From NCBI GenBank assembly GCA_024760905.1, contig CM045729.1, positions 50,092,080-50,156,079 of the forward strand: a DNA stretch of 64,000 bases, read 5' to 3'. The DNA comes from Plotosus lineatus (Eukaryota; Chordata; Actinopteri; Siluriformes; Plotosidae). Under the pieces are notes generated by a model. The model was given only the letters and a program-made list of their open reading frames with translations, was not told where the DNA came from and ran no database searches. The position numbers and the translations under genes are program-made. Every line of letters starts with the position of its first letter. Positions within the stretch are counted from its first letter, which is position 1. Shown piece by piece: positions 44,867-57,244 of the stretch.

Positions 44867-45429
44867 CTTTAAGGGTTTTAACAGATTTTAACCAGGGGTG
44901 CCAATAATTATGGAGGGCAGTGTATTTGTCTTTTGTATGATGTCATTCTTTCTGCCTGTCAAACATGCTTAATGTTCCATTAAGATGTATGTTTTCTCAC
45001 ACCTTGGGATCCATGACATTGCATCCACTGTGAGAGTATAGAGAAATTAAAGCCATTACATATCTCGTAGTGAATGGTGCAATATGGTTAAGGCTATTTT
45101 TAATCACTCCTAGAGGTAGAAGTGAACATCATCTTTTTGTGTAGTGCGCTGCTCTCTGATCCTCTGTGCTGGAGGATTTCTCCAGCAGTGGCCTGTTTCT
45201 GTTGTGTAAATCACAGCTCTATGCAGTGGCTCTGTCTAAAAACCCACATCTATTGGGGTGGGGTGGGGGTTTCATGTTAAAAGCAAATGAATGTGTGCTT
45301 CTTCATCCATAAAACTAGTGAAATCTAACGGGTAGATTTTTTTAATCCACAGCTATCTAAGAATTTTGGAATGTGTGTTTTTTTTTTTAGTTATTATTAA
45401 TCTAAACAAAATTTGCAGTTTCAGCATAG

Positions 45430-45706
45430 TGACGAGTGTTTCTATGAGGGGTTTGCATGTCCTTCTCGTGCATGTGTGGGTTTCCTCTGGGTATTCCAGT
45501 TTCCTCCCACAGTCCAAAAACAATTAGGTTAGTTGGCTGTTCCAGGTTGCCACTAAATGTGCTTTAATTGTGAATGGTTGAGTGTTTATTGACCTTGCGA
45601 TGGACTGGCGATCTGTTCAGAGTGTACCAACACCAAAGTCAGTTGACAGGCTGCAGCATCTCCATGACACAGAATTATGCAATTCTGTGAATGAATGAAT
45701 AAAATT
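45430..45706 (+). mobile_element. SINE family B, 5' decayed
   Basis: GGGGTTTGCATGTCCTTCTC, TTTCCTCCCACAGTCCAAAA and the tail GCGATGGACTGGCGATCTG; ends (TGAA)n. Confidence 0.8.
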
Positions 45707-45802
45707 GCAGTTTTGATGATTACAACTGGGAGAGTTCATAAAATAACATATTGCTAACATACTAGACTCCTCTTCAAGGTTAGCATTATTAAAGTACATT
45801 AC

Positions 45803-46830
45803 AGTGGATATAAAAATTTTACACACCCGTATTAAAACTCAGTGTTATACAGCAACAAACAACAACAATGACAAAACTTAAGCATAACGTAGTTGTATAA
45901 ATTGGCACACAGGGTAACTAATACTTTGTGAAAAGCACCTTTAGCTTATCACATCTCACTCAGGTCTTTACTGAGTGACTTTTCACGACTGATTTGGCAA
46001 TTACCAATAAATATGCCACTCTTCCTTGTAAAAATATTCTAGATCATATTGTTAGCCAAGAATTAACAAGGTCTATCTGCCATTTGAATGAAATGGCAGA
46101 TAGACCTAATAAATTCTCGGTTGACAATATTGAGCTCCTGAACAGAGCCAGTTTAACTCCTTCTGCAGGTTACACACTGAATTCAGAGCTATGACTGGTC
46201 CATACAAAAACGTTTGTCGTCCACTGCTGACGCCATTCCTTCACTTGGATTTGTGCCAGGGGTCATTATTATGCTAAAACGTGAATATTTTCTTCATCAG
46301 CAGCTGTTGGGTGTTGTGATACCAAGATTTCTTTTTTGACTCTAGCCAAAGTTCCAGCAGAAGAGGAGCAAACAGATTGCATAGTGCTGCCAACCCCATG
46401 TGTGACTGTGGGTATGGTGTTCTTTGGGTGATGAGTTGTCTTTTTTTTTTTTTTTTTTGGAAACATATCTTTTAGACCATAATGCATTTTAGCATACAGT
46501 TTAGTGTGAGTGTATGTACTTCCGGGCAGTCTTGAGCCCCCCACCCCAAACAATACAAGATTGTGCTACATTCAATGAGTGTTGAGCGTCTGCCAATTAA
46601 TCCTGCAGCTCTAGTACTGTTGCTGAAAAAATGTCTTGGCAGCCTCACTGATAAATTTACTCTTCATCCTTTTACTCAATTTATGATGGCCTTCATACTG
46701 TTCCATGGTTCACCAAATGTTTGGGAAAATATATTTGGACCCTTCTCCTGATCGATATCCTTTGACAATGAGAATGTGTGTATGCTTTATAAGCATTTTG
46801 GAGGGCCATGGTTTCAGCAAATGGACAAAA
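45803..46830 (-). mobile_element. Tc1-like relic
   Basis: Left terminus CAGTGGATATAAAAATTTTA. Antisense transposase traces: AAGCACCTTTAGC, CACTCTTCCTTGTAAAAATA, CCATTCCTTCACTTGGATTT, GTGTGACTGTGGGTATGGTG. No open frame. Confidence 0.8.
46070..46106. repeat. Perfect 16-bp hairpin, 5-nt loop
   Basis: GGTCTATCTGCCATTT is followed by GAATG and its exact complement AAATGGCAGATAGACC. It lies in the Tc1 relic where related copies have no such inversion. Confidence 0.9.
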
Positions 46831-47004
46831 ACAAGAAGATACTTTTTACTGCTTGTTTGAATTTGGTTGTGTACTAAGCTGTGTAAGCCCCCCCACGCGC
46901 GCGCCCACACACAAACACACACACACACATTTAACCCATTGCAACACACAATTACTGATAACACAGCTCACCGGGCACAGGAGCAGTCCAACGGAAACCT
47001 TGCC

Positions 47005-47023
47005 ATATATATATATATATATG

Positions 47024-47114
<91 letters not shown>
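47005..47114. repeat. (TA)n microsatellite
   Basis: About 50 TA units with a GTATGTG interruption; a shorter (CA)n lies at 46909-46929. Confidence 0.96.
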
Positions 47115-47117
<3 letters not shown>

Positions 47118-49493
47118 TATATTTCTGGTGTTTTTATATCTTCTGATAATTTCTTCTTTAGTCTGAATTTTGTGTCCCTGATTGGGTTGGATTTTAAGGC
47201 TAAAATGTTTGTGTTTAAAAACGGTGGTCTAAATGCAATTAATAATCCTAGTTTCTGATTCAGGATAAATGTGAAAGCCCTGAAACTAGATTTATGCAGC
47301 TGCATGACCCAAGCCTGAACTTGTGCAAATTTCTCTGTAAAATCCTGATGGACTTCGAATGCCATCCCTGAAAATGACCCATAAAGTCAAATCTAGATGA
47401 TACAGTTATGAGAAGCAAGGATGTGTGCAAATGTTTGATAGGATTTGTTATCATCACCCAGCCATGCAGAATGTGAAACCTATTTACTCTGGTATATCAG
47501 GCCGAGATGATATATTTGTGATTGTACAGGTGCACTCAGTAAATATGTTGTGCTTTTCTGTTTTCTCTGCCTGTAATTCATAAGATTTCAGTGGGAGGAT
47601 TTATGTGAGTCAGACCATTGTGCAGCAGTCTCTACAGCACACAGTGGTGCTCGTATTGGCTGACTGTACTGAAAAGGAAAGTGTCAAGCAAGATATGTTT
47701 TTCATCACCAGTCCTTTCAGTTTTGTAAAAACACACCCTCAACTCTCTCAGCCAGGCTGCAAATTGTTCAGTGCTGTCTTGCCAAAATCTGCTGTTCCAT
47801 CTGTGTGAGGCAAAGTGTCTGAGAGAAAGATCGATCACCCCTCTGGCCCACTGCAGTGTCTCACAGTATGTGTTATTTGTGATGTGGACCCCCGCAGCAC
47901 AGCCATGGAATCTTTACTTCACCTGCGCAAAGCAGAAACAAAGTTCCCAGAGAGGAAAATTGTATATTGCCACCTGTAATTTTCTTTCCCGTTGATAGGT
48001 TTTTTTTTATTTATTAATTTATCACTTTGTAGAATATATAGTTCAGATTGACCAGTTTCTTACAGCTTCTAATAATAAGCCCCAAGTGTGTTTTGCAAAA
48101 AGGAAAAAAAAAAAATCAATATGGGACAAAAGCCTAGTGTATGCATTGCTTAGACACACAGACAACTAATACATGTTTTTACTTTGTCATCTAACAGCCG
48201 TTCTTATTCCCAGAAGCTTACACATTAAGGCCTATAAAAGGAATGCTTATTGGAGCCCACATACTGTGAGATTTCAAGTAATGATTTAAGTTTATTGCGA
48301 GCCACATTGGACGACGTGGATGTAATCTTTTGTATTGTACAGCCATAATCACAGATTGAAACAACAGAAGAACTTTTCTGGAGAAAAGAAAATTGTTGTA
48401 AGGTTTAAAGGAGTTTGTGTGTGGTGTAACAGAAAACCGTTCACCTTAATGTCTGGAGATCATGTGTTCAAATCTCCATAATGTCATAGCTTTTTGCTGC
48501 TGGAAGCCCAAGAGAGTGATGTGCCTGCACCCTCCAGATGGAGGGATGGTGTTGGACTGTCTTAATGCCAGTTGCAGTGACATGAGCCAGTCATGGGCAT
48601 CAGTGAACTCATGCATGTGAAGCTGGCCGGAGATCTCTTTCTTCCAAGTGTCTTATGCTGCCCCGAATATAACATCAAAGCATCACATGCCATGTTAGAA
48701 ACGGGTGGAGATTTGTTCCCTTCCTGTTTTGTAAGGAATTATGGCTGATGGGTGGCTAAATTATGGAGAAATATCCATCCATTATTTATAGCACTTATCC
48801 TTCAAGGTTGTGGGGGCAATCCCAGCTGATTTCAGGCAAGACCTTGTACACCATGAACAGGTCACCAGTGTATTCTAGGGCAAAGAAAAGAAATATGAAT
48901 TCTATGTTTTGCTGTAAAAGTAAATAGTAAGTAGTAGTAGGTTTGTCTATGAACAGTACAGGAGGTTGCGCGGTGTGTATGTACCCCCATTATTCCCTTT
49001 ATCTCAGGTCAGGCCTGAAAATAAATGTGCATGGTCATGGATCATCTGCAGGGCTCATAAAATGCTGAGCAAAGACAGGATGAATGAATCCAAAGCCACA
49101 ACACTCCTCCATCAGCCAAGCGCTGTACACGCTCACATACACACAATCTCCTCCTCTTTATCAAAACTCACCAAGCACTGATTCCTGTGTACAGTAAAGG
49201 TGAATATAAATTGTTTTCAGTTTTGTAAATAATCAAGAGTGCCAAAATATTCTAACCCTTAAACTCTTTTTTGTTAATCAGCTATGTGCTAGCTTTTAAT
49301 CTTTTTAAAGTCTACCACAAGTTTTACCAATAAATTGGAGGTTGGAAGCTGTAATTTTCTGAAGACTTCAAGTGGTATATTCTTTAAGTGAACAAAATAA
49401 CGTGAGCTGTCCATTTTTGCATGCACAAGCAGTCTTAACACCAACACTGTAATTTATTACAAGTAAAAATTTAAATGATCAATAGTGCAGTTA
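47115..49493. other. Intronic sequence, mostly unassigned
   Basis: Contains a SINE B tail relic at 48781-48884 and a possible tRNA-headed relic at 48425-48680 (B-box-like GTGTTCAAATCTC). No gene signal. Confidence 0.45.
48781..48884 (-). mobile_element. SINE family B tail fragment
   Basis: CACTTATCCTTCAAGGTTGTGG, ATCCCAGCTGATTTCAGGC and TACACCATGAACAGGTCACC match the complemented L2-like tail. Confidence 0.6.
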
Positions 49494-49497
49494 TTAA

Positions 49498-50227
49498 ATC
49501 ATTCGCTACTGCAGTCACGTATAGCTGCGAACACTGGGGCCAGTTGTAGCCTTCAACTCCAAAAGAAAATATGTTTATGGCTTCAAAATGACGATTTTGG
49601 GATTTTCATATTTCCAAATACTTGGAACGTTAAACTTTCATGAGGAAGTGTTTTTTTCAGTGTAATGAATGTTATAAATGCGATTTATATTGGACTTTAT
49701 TGAAAGCGTGTGTTTGGTTTTGTGAACTACAGTTTGTCGTTCACAGACCGAGAAATGGCCTAGATAGCTGAGATTCACATGTTCTGTTTCCGAGTTCTAA
49801 TCTATGTGAAGTAAACTAGTGTACATGATTTGAAAGGTCTAAGTGTCAATTTTAATAGCAATCTGTCAAAATCTGTCAGAATCGTTTCTGTAAAACCATA
49901 CGTGTCCTCCATTGTGTTAGACCCGCAGACAAGCTGATGTCATTGACGTTTTTTTAATATTCATTATTTCTGGTTTATCTTGCAGTGGAAACTCCAAATA
50001 CAGACCTACAACACTGCCAAAACCTTTATAGTGGTTGTTTTTGATTGGATATTTGAAGTACATTTATTATTAGAAGATGAACAAGCTAGCCAATCAGACC
50101 GTGTGTACTTAACCACTCCAGTGGCTCTGGAGGTGCAAAAACTCAGTTTTCATCGCTGCCACAATGGTTCGCGGGGACATGGAGTAATAAAACAGCACCA
50201 CTACAGTGCTTTGCGGTAGTGAATGGG
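49498..50227. mobile_element. piggyBac-like MITE, TTAA target
   Basis: TTAA lies on both sides (49494-49497 and 50228-50231). The ends read ATCATTCGCTACTGCAG and, from the right, CCCATTCACTACCGCAAAG, typical CCC-starting piggyBac-type termini with the left end mutated. No transposase. Confidence 0.65.
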
Positions 50228-50292
50228 TTAAATTTTCAAGCGTTGGTATGGTTTTGTATAAATCCATGGATACCTGATGAGCATAATCTTTG

Positions 50293-50296
<4 letters not shown>

Positions 50297-50342
<46 letters not shown>
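50297..50342. repeat. (TG)n tract at the exon H acceptor
   Basis: About 22 TG units ending three bases before the TATAG acceptor of the last STK39 exon; only a short T-rich piece (TTTGTTTTTG) precedes it. Confidence 0.97.
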
Positions 50343-50344
<2 letters not shown>

Positions 50345-50345
50345 G

Positions 50346-50420
50346 GCATCTGGATGTGACAGTACAGAGATCCCTGACGAGGTGAAGCTAATTGGCTTTG
50401 CCCAGCTCAGCGTTACCTGA
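50346..50420 (+). CDS. stk39: STK39 terminal coding exon (H) with stop
   Basis: 75 nt starting right after TATAG and ending in TGA. It reads ASGCDSTEIPDEVKLIGFAQ and then LSVT-stop. The EIPDEVKLIGFAQLSV ending is the STK39 C-terminus (OSR1 has DIPDDGKLIGFAQLSI). Across the window the eight exons give 534 nt, 178 codons with the stop, with all phases compatible. The acceptor is preceded by a (TG)n tract of about 22 units, see findings. Confidence 0.96.
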   Translation, partial: ASGCDSTEIPDEVKLIGFAQLSVT

Positions 50421-50602
50421 TGTCATACCTGTGAGGGAAGAGGATTTTAGGAGGAAGGCTCTGAAGAGAGACTGAATGCGAAAGAAAGTGCAGACTGGGG
50501 TTTTGGAACTACCTCCAGCTTACTCCCAGCTTGAGCTCCTCACTCAACTCTATCTTCATCTTAATTACCTTCTGTCCATAACTAAACATTCTGTCAATAA
50601 CC

Positions 50603-50607
<5 letters not shown>

Positions 50608-50663
<56 letters not shown>
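50608..50663. repeat. (CA)n microsatellite in predicted 3' UTR
   Basis: About 28 units, about 190 bp after the STK39 stop. Confidence 0.97.
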
Positions 50664-50666
<3 letters not shown>

Positions 50667-50839
50667 TCCCTTGCTGTCATTCTGCTCCTACAATGTCTTT
50701 CTTCAACATTCCACCTTCCTTCTTCTTCTCAGCCCTGCTAACTTGATGCTCTCAGGTGGCTGTAGCCAGCAATCACACACACACACAAAAAAGAATTAGA
50801 GGTTCTCATTATGAGTGTGTTATATTTGCTCCAAGAAAG

Positions 50840-50881
<42 letters not shown>

Positions 50882-50883
50882 TA
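50840..50883. repeat. (ATT)n microsatellite in predicted 3' UTR
   Basis: About 14 ATT units. Confidence 0.95.
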
Positions 50884-51744
50884 TTAGGAAAAGACTTCCG
50901 TTTCTCTTTCCTTGTTTTGTAAGATGAACTTTTCTGCTGAGCACATTAACACTTCAAAACTTAGTGTTAAATCAATTAATTTAAGTCGTGTTTTCTTCCA
51001 AATGTGTTATTTTATTTCTAAAAATAAGCACATTATTCTTTAATGATTCTATAATGAATACAGATTTAACTATGAATTGTATGGTACTGTATGTACACAA
51101 AATATTTAATCCACTAAAGAATGAATGAAACTCCCCTCCCTAAGGAAGTAGGAGGTGAGAATTGAATGCTGCCATGTGCAAATGTACTTGCTTTATTTTT
51201 CAGGACAGTGTTGATGCTTAACTGCTAGAGGTGCCTTGTTCATTAATCCGTGCCTAAGAACACAGGTAAAAGCTAAAGCTGTTAAAAGCATAGACTGCTT
51301 TATGTTATTATAATAGGCAGAATTGCTTTACAGTAAATAGCTGTATTTAAAAGTATTTTCACTGGCAAATGGCTTCTGTTTAAATGACAAAGCTTGAATG
51401 CACTTTGATTTTGGATTGTGCAATGTACACATGCTTCTCCCCTGGAAAACCTTCAGATTTAACCTTTAAAGGTTTGTTTTACGACAGAAAGGTCATTATA
51501 ACCGTAATGCACACCTGAACTGTGATATACTGGGGAAAGCCAGCTGCTGAGTATAAGCAAGTAGCCGCAACGTCCCGCTGCATAAGTCAGCATGCATTTG
51601 TCTGATTTTTATAACAGAAAGAACTTCATAACCAAAAGATGACTACTGTCTGGGAGATTAGTCATGATTCCAAAACCAAGTACAGTAATAGATTACTCCA
51701 CTTTTCAACTGTACTTGAAAATAAATGCTCAATATTACAATAAA

Positions 51745-52954
51745 TATTCTTTTATGAAATTGTGTTTATAGCTTTTCTGCATTATATGACACATGCTCTG
51801 CAATAAACAGCAAAACGCAAAGGGATTATGATTAACAGAATTGATGGACAGGTGCCCAGGCAAGAATTAAATATTACTGTCATCATCTTTTTTTTTTTTT
51901 TAAAAGATGGTCATTGGTTTCATCTTATTTTAACATAATTCATTGAAAAAAATATCAGTCATACAATTATTATACAGTCAGATTAAATTATATGTACCCA
52001 CTCATTACTGTTTGTGGAGGTTTTCCGAACTTCAAGGCCAGCAAGGCCCATTTGGTGAATTTATATTCAGCGATCATCGCTGTGTATATCATCACAAATA
52101 CCTGGCTCCCACATGGCAAAGTGACCGAACTGGCTCGTATATTTCACGTGTAAATGTACATTTTTTCTGTAAGACCAATAATGTTTTAATGTTATAACAT
52201 TATCTTCATGCCCACTGTCCCATAAAAACAGCCATTACTGGCTGAAAGTAGCCACTCTGTCTATCAGTGCATCCAGCTCATAGCTCCATGCTGAAAATCC
52301 CAAAGATTGACTCAATTTGTCACTGGCAGTAGGAGAGTTTGGTGGCGAGATTACTTGGCACAACTTGTGATCACTAGGCGTCCGGCCAGATGACACTGTT
52401 TGCCAGAGTTAGCAGCAGCCGAGTCCTTCAGGGTGGTGACTTGTCGTGAATTGTGAATTGGAAAAGTTGGCTTGAAATTGCTGTTATCTGCTTGCTCTTC
52501 AGAGCAGGTTAACAACATTGAATTTCCTCTCATGTCTAATATGGAAATTATTCTACACTAGGTGGTTGGCGGACACCTGCAGACCTGCTGTAATTTTCTC
52601 TGTAGCTGGAAGCCAGAAGACGTTTATGATCGCATAATCAGAAGATAAAGACTATTCAGAGGAAGTGCACATGTGGTAATGCTAATGAAACCTCTAAATC
52701 AGTCTCCTTAAAATGCACTCAGCTGAAGGCAGAAAAAGATGTCGTGTTCAAAAATGACAAAAAATAGTTAGCATTCTAAACCTGGGGCCGTATTCATAAA
52801 GAATCCCGAGGCTTGAAAATGAGGATGTATTAATTTTAAAATGACTGCTTTTTTTCTGCGTCGTCATTTTGGTCATAAAAGCAGATCTCAAGTCTGAAAA
52901 CTTACACCAGGGGCTTTAATAATTTTAGTCACTTTAGAAATTACAGCCATGTTT
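51745..52954. other. Intergenic sequence without recognised features
   Basis: Lies between the predicted STK39 3' end and a Tc1 relic. 52560-52760 is complex, repeat-free sequence; no gene signal. Confidence 0.5.
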
Positions 52955-54248
52955 ACATTGCTTATACAGAGGATAAATGTATTTGAACAAACCATAAATA
53001 ATTGGCATTCCTCATCTTTAGAAATTGAGGCAAATCCTTGGCAGCCAATGACCACCAGAAGTACCCACTGACATCCTCAAATGTTATTTTTCCGCTATTG
53101 AGATGCTTCGCCTCATCTTATTTGGAAATTACCTGCTGCTCATTTGTGGGTCTTGCTTTTCAATAATATAATCCTTGATTGATCCCTAGAGGGGAAATTC
53201 AAATGCTTCAGCAATACAAAAGCAGAAATAGCATGCAGAAAATCAAACAACAAAATAGATAGATAATCTCAATGTATAAAAATAAAATAAAATAGAAGTA
53301 GAAACAATTCTTGAAGGTTAAAGGTTCAGAGCATTTCGTTTATTTACAATGAGAAACTTTTGGGATGCTCAGTGTTACCATGTGTTCTCTGAACTTCTAT
53401 CTTAACAGTATGTCACTGACTCTGAGCAGAACAAATAACTCGAAACACTTCAGAATTCATCCTACTACGAGAACTTCTATCAGCAGTCTGATCATCAGAA
53501 AACAACCGTGGCTTCGTTTCAGTGGTAGAGTCTGACATGTACATGTCCACCAGGATTGGCAGGTGATGTGATAGGCTTTGGATCATGGAGCCCTACCTTT
53601 GCTTCTCCATACATTTCTCTTTCCAGCATAGTTTCATCAATCCAAAGAATTGAGTGAGTTTCTAAGTCTAATCGGCTTTCTATACTTGAGTGTTACCCGT
53701 GGTTTGCATTTTACAGCAAACCCTCCGTATTTATACTGTATTAGTGAAGGCGGCTCTTGATTGTAGATTTTGACAACAATACCTCTTCATATTCTTAACT
53801 TGGCTGGATGTTGCAAACATTTTTTTCTTCAGTAAGGAAAGGATTATTTGATCATCCACTTTCATTGTCTTCTGTGGTCTTCTGCATCCACACCTATTTG
53901 GATCATATACTGTGTCTTCTGAACAGCTGCCAAATGCAAATTTTGATACTTGGAAACAACTTCAAATCTTTTGACTCCTTAATTTGACATCTAATTACAT
54001 GGAAACAAGCCACATCTGACCATAAAACTCATTATCAGTCAATTGGATAATTACTTTTGAGACTGTACAGACGGAAGGACTTTTTAAACAGTTAATACAA
54101 GTTTTTTGTTAAACCTATATTGAAATCAATGCTTTTCATTCCAAGTATTCCAATTGCTTTGCTTCAATTCAAATACATTGTGTTGGTGTACAGAGGCAAA
54201 ATCATAAAAGTTGTATTATTGTCGAAATACTTATGGATCTGGCTGTAA
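52955..54248 (-). mobile_element. Tc1-like relic
   Basis: Right end GAAATACTTATGGATCTGGC-TGTA is the ATTTATGGACCTGACTGTA-type Tc1 terminus. On the - strand, around 53930-53790, GCRRPQKTMKVDDQIILSLL and KKKMFATSSQVKN match the linker of this transposase group. Later parts are frameshifted. 53170-53230 (TTGATTGATCCCTAGAGGGG) looks like a foreign LINE 3' fragment inside it. Confidence 0.75.
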
Positions 54249-54727
54249 ATTAAAAGGGAAAAAAAACACTTGAGAATGTTGTATATGACTGGGGTGGGGG
54301 GTTTGGATGTTGCTGATTTCATAATACATAGAAATCCCCACGATATACTGACAGATAAAAATACTACTTTACTAACTCCAGAAACCATAAACACTACAGT
54401 ATAGGAAAGATTGCTTCCCAGCATTATACAGATCAAGCCGCAAGGTTATGTTTCCAGTACGAGTCTATGTAAGTTGTAAAATGGTTACACCGGTAAACCA
54501 ATGAGAAGCTTCAAAACATACTCAGTGCAAATAGAACTGATCTGTTACTAGGAAGTTTGCGCTGATTGGTTGAAAGCTGGATTCGTTTAGTTTATGGATG
54601 TTGGGAGTTTTTAAATGCAGACATGGTTCTTTGCTGTTTTCTCTTGCTTAGCGACATACATGGTGATGTAACACAGCCCATTTCATGCTAAAATCATGTA
54701 TTATACCCCATTTTGGAGCATATTAAA

Positions 54728-55040
54728 CTTTATTCATTTTCTGAACTGCTTAATCCTACCTAAGGTTGTGGGGAGGCTGGCGCCCATCTCAGCCGACTCT
54801 GGGCGAGTGCAGGGTATACAGGGCCGACACTCACACAACCATTCACACTTACACCTAGTGGTGATTTGGAACTGCCATTTAACCTACTGTGCATGTTTTT
54901 GGACTGTGGGAGGAAACCGGAGCACCCGGAGGAAACCCACACAAGCACCGGGAGAACGTGCAAACTACACACAGAAACCCCAGAGCTGGGAATTGAACCC
55001 AGGCAGGACGTGCTAACCGCCACACCAGCGTGCTGCCCAC
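54728..55040 (-). mobile_element. SINE family B, well preserved
   Basis: Tail complement TTCATTTTCTGAACTGCTTA to head complement GCTAACCGCCACACCAGCGT, with GGACTGTGGGAGGAAACCGG in the middle. Confidence 0.9.
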
Positions 55041-55189
55041 AACTTATTTTTCCAAATATATGAACCTGAGTATGTCCAATTTCCTACTTCATCTGTACTA
55101 CAATGGAGTGGGTCACTTATTTAAGAATCTAGAGGGTTATCATCCTTTTTTCTTCCAGTCAGTGAGCATTTTATTGTATTTATTTGTGT

Positions 55190-55450
55190 CTTGGTGGACC
55201 CAGAGCCTATTCCAGGAACACTATTTGCAGAGTGTTATGGATGTGACACCCTGGATGCCATACCAGTCCATCACAGAACACGATGCATACATTCACAAAC
55301 TCATTAACACTTAGTAGATGAAATGACTTGCTAAAATTAACACTGTCATGTGTTTGGGAAAGTGGGAGGAGCTCAACACTGACCGTAACCCAAGCTCAGG
55401 ATTGAAGGGTTGACCCTAAAAATGTGAGCTGGCATTGAAACCCCCTTCCG
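55190..55450 (-). mobile_element. SINE family B-related, decayed variant
   Basis: CAGAGCCTATTCCAGGAACA, CACCCTGGATGCCATACCAG and TAACCCAAGCTCAGGATTGA are blocks of another common fish tRNA-derived repeat with a different tail. Confidence 0.6.
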
Positions 55451-56398
55451 CTTTCAGTAGTCCTTTGATGGTTATGGAATGACGCATTGAGCTTTTGTTC
55501 ATGTGTTTACCACACACTGCTTTCACCAATCACTGTCAATATTCATTCAGAAAACATGTCACTATCCATAGCACTGAGGTGTAAACACAGCCTCCATTTT
55601 AGTTCAGGATATAGTGGGTAAAATTTCCTTTCAACAGTTGAACATTACGAGGCTTTACGGAGAAGCTCATGGGAACTTTTAGTGTTGCTTTAGGAGAACT
55701 CAGTAATGTACGAATACAGACCAAGCCACAGAGTGCAGTAAATAAGGAAATAAATATACAAGCATGTTAAGAGTGTCAAGCTGGATCATAGATCATAAAT
55801 GTAAATTAATTTAAATATAATTAAACAGATAAATACCAAAAAAGAAACTGCTGTATGCTTCTGTATTTTTTTATATAAAACAAATCCACAGTATAATACA
55901 ATACAACAACCTCCCATGGGGACTGTTTTACAATTATTAATGATTTTCACAATGAGATCGCACACATTTTTTCAGGTATTATAAGTAAATAAAAATAAAC
56001 ACAGTAAAATAGCATTTTGGCCCCCATACCTGTTCAGTCATTTCCATTAAAATCTTTCTGATAGATTAATATGTAACATACACATGAACAATCCTTCGAG
56101 GAACGTGTTTACAATGACTTTTACCAAATACAGTCAATGCACTCTATAGCATACTTAGTACTAAGTGGTAAGTAATCACTACATAATATGCAGCAGTAAT
56201 ACAAAGATGAGCCTGTTGGAGCTCAAGTAAGACCGTAGCAACACTGATCACAGATCTAAATTAAATTTTGTTGTTATAAATAAAGAGCTTTTGATCTTTA
56301 CATTTTGCCAAAGAAAAGAATATTTTTTCTTAAAACACACCAACACGTGAACAAACATAACTGGGGCATTTCTGCATGAAACAAAAATGTAAAATGTC

Positions 56399-56401
<3 letters not shown>
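55451..56401. other. Intergenic sequence without recognised features
   Basis: No gene or repeat family recognised. Confidence 0.55.
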
Positions 56402-56429
<28 letters not shown>

Positions 56430-56470
56430 CAAAAATATATATATATATATATAAATATATATATATATAA

Positions 56471-56500
<30 letters not shown>
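56402..56500. repeat. Poly-A, (TA)n, (CA)n compound tract
   Basis: A-run, TA with AA interruptions, then CA; ends at a Tigger-like insertion. Confidence 0.95.
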
Positions 56501-56507
<7 letters not shown>

Positions 56508-56509
56508 TA

Positions 56510-57209
56510 CAGGGATTCCTCACTTTCCCTTTCTGTGGTTAATTGGGACCGAGATCCCCCGTGACCACCAAATTCCGCGAAGTAAGATCACCCCCTCACT
56601 AACGTATACGTACATGTATATGTTTATATAATATCAATAAATACATATTCAATGCTATAAATGCTTATAACAATTGAACATGAAAAAATAATGCAGAAGA
56701 TGTAAGAGAGATTTCCTTTCGGCTTTTCCCTTTATCAGGGGTCGCCACAGCGAATGATTCGCACGTTTGATTTGGCGTAGGTTTTTACATCAGATGCCCC
56801 TCCTGACACAAACACGCTGACGGCTTTGCAGCTACTCTTTACAAAAGTCAGCAATGGTTCTTTTACATGCCTCTCACCATAGACAGTGAGAGACATGGCC
56901 TGCCTTTGATGGCCTGCCTTTGTGGGGGGCTGGGGGGTGGTTGACAACTTTGCGGAGAGTGGAACTCGAACCCCCAACCTTGTCCCCATATCCCCTATAC
57001 CCCAATTCAGCGCCCTATACCACCAGACTACCACTGCCTCCAATGCATAAGATGTAAATAAAATATAAATACACACACATACAGACACGCACATGCATGC
57101 AGGTGTGTGTGTGTGTGTGTGTGTGCACGCACTCAGATGTGCACCTGACCACAATGTAAGTAGTTTTGATGGGAGTTTTGAGTTATTTTTCTGTTTGTTA
57201 AGGGTTTTT

Positions 57210-57244
<35 letters not shown>

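Larger units (their letters stand above)
42879..44923 (-). mobile_element. Tc1-like relic with both termini, SINE and microsatellite inside
   Basis: Left end TACAATGTCCTACATAATTA and right end complement of TTATGGAGGGCAGTGTA. Antisense transposase traces include the complement of the NPIENLW region (ACAGGTGTTCAATGGGGTTG). Same family as 2325-3090 and 9069-10558. Contains SINE A at 44050 and a poly-A/(TA)n/(CA)n tract at 44692. Confidence 0.85.
50421..51744 (+). other. stk39: Predicted STK39 3' UTR and proximal poly(A) signals
   Basis: No coding signal follows the TGA. The stretch contains a (CA)n and an (ATT)n repeat. The first good pair of AATAAA hexamers on this strand is at 51720-51725 and 51739-51744, which I take as a plausible but unproven 3' end. 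Confidence 0.35.

Noticed and set aside
46869..46931. C-rich and (CA)n stretch as a promoter
   Set aside because: No TATA, CpG cluster or transcript evidence; simple repeat next to a (TA)n tract.
5407..50420. Assignment to OXSR1 instead of STK39
   Set aside because: Exons F-H carry STK39-type residues ([24 protein letters not shown]) and the B3GALT1 neighbour fits STK39.
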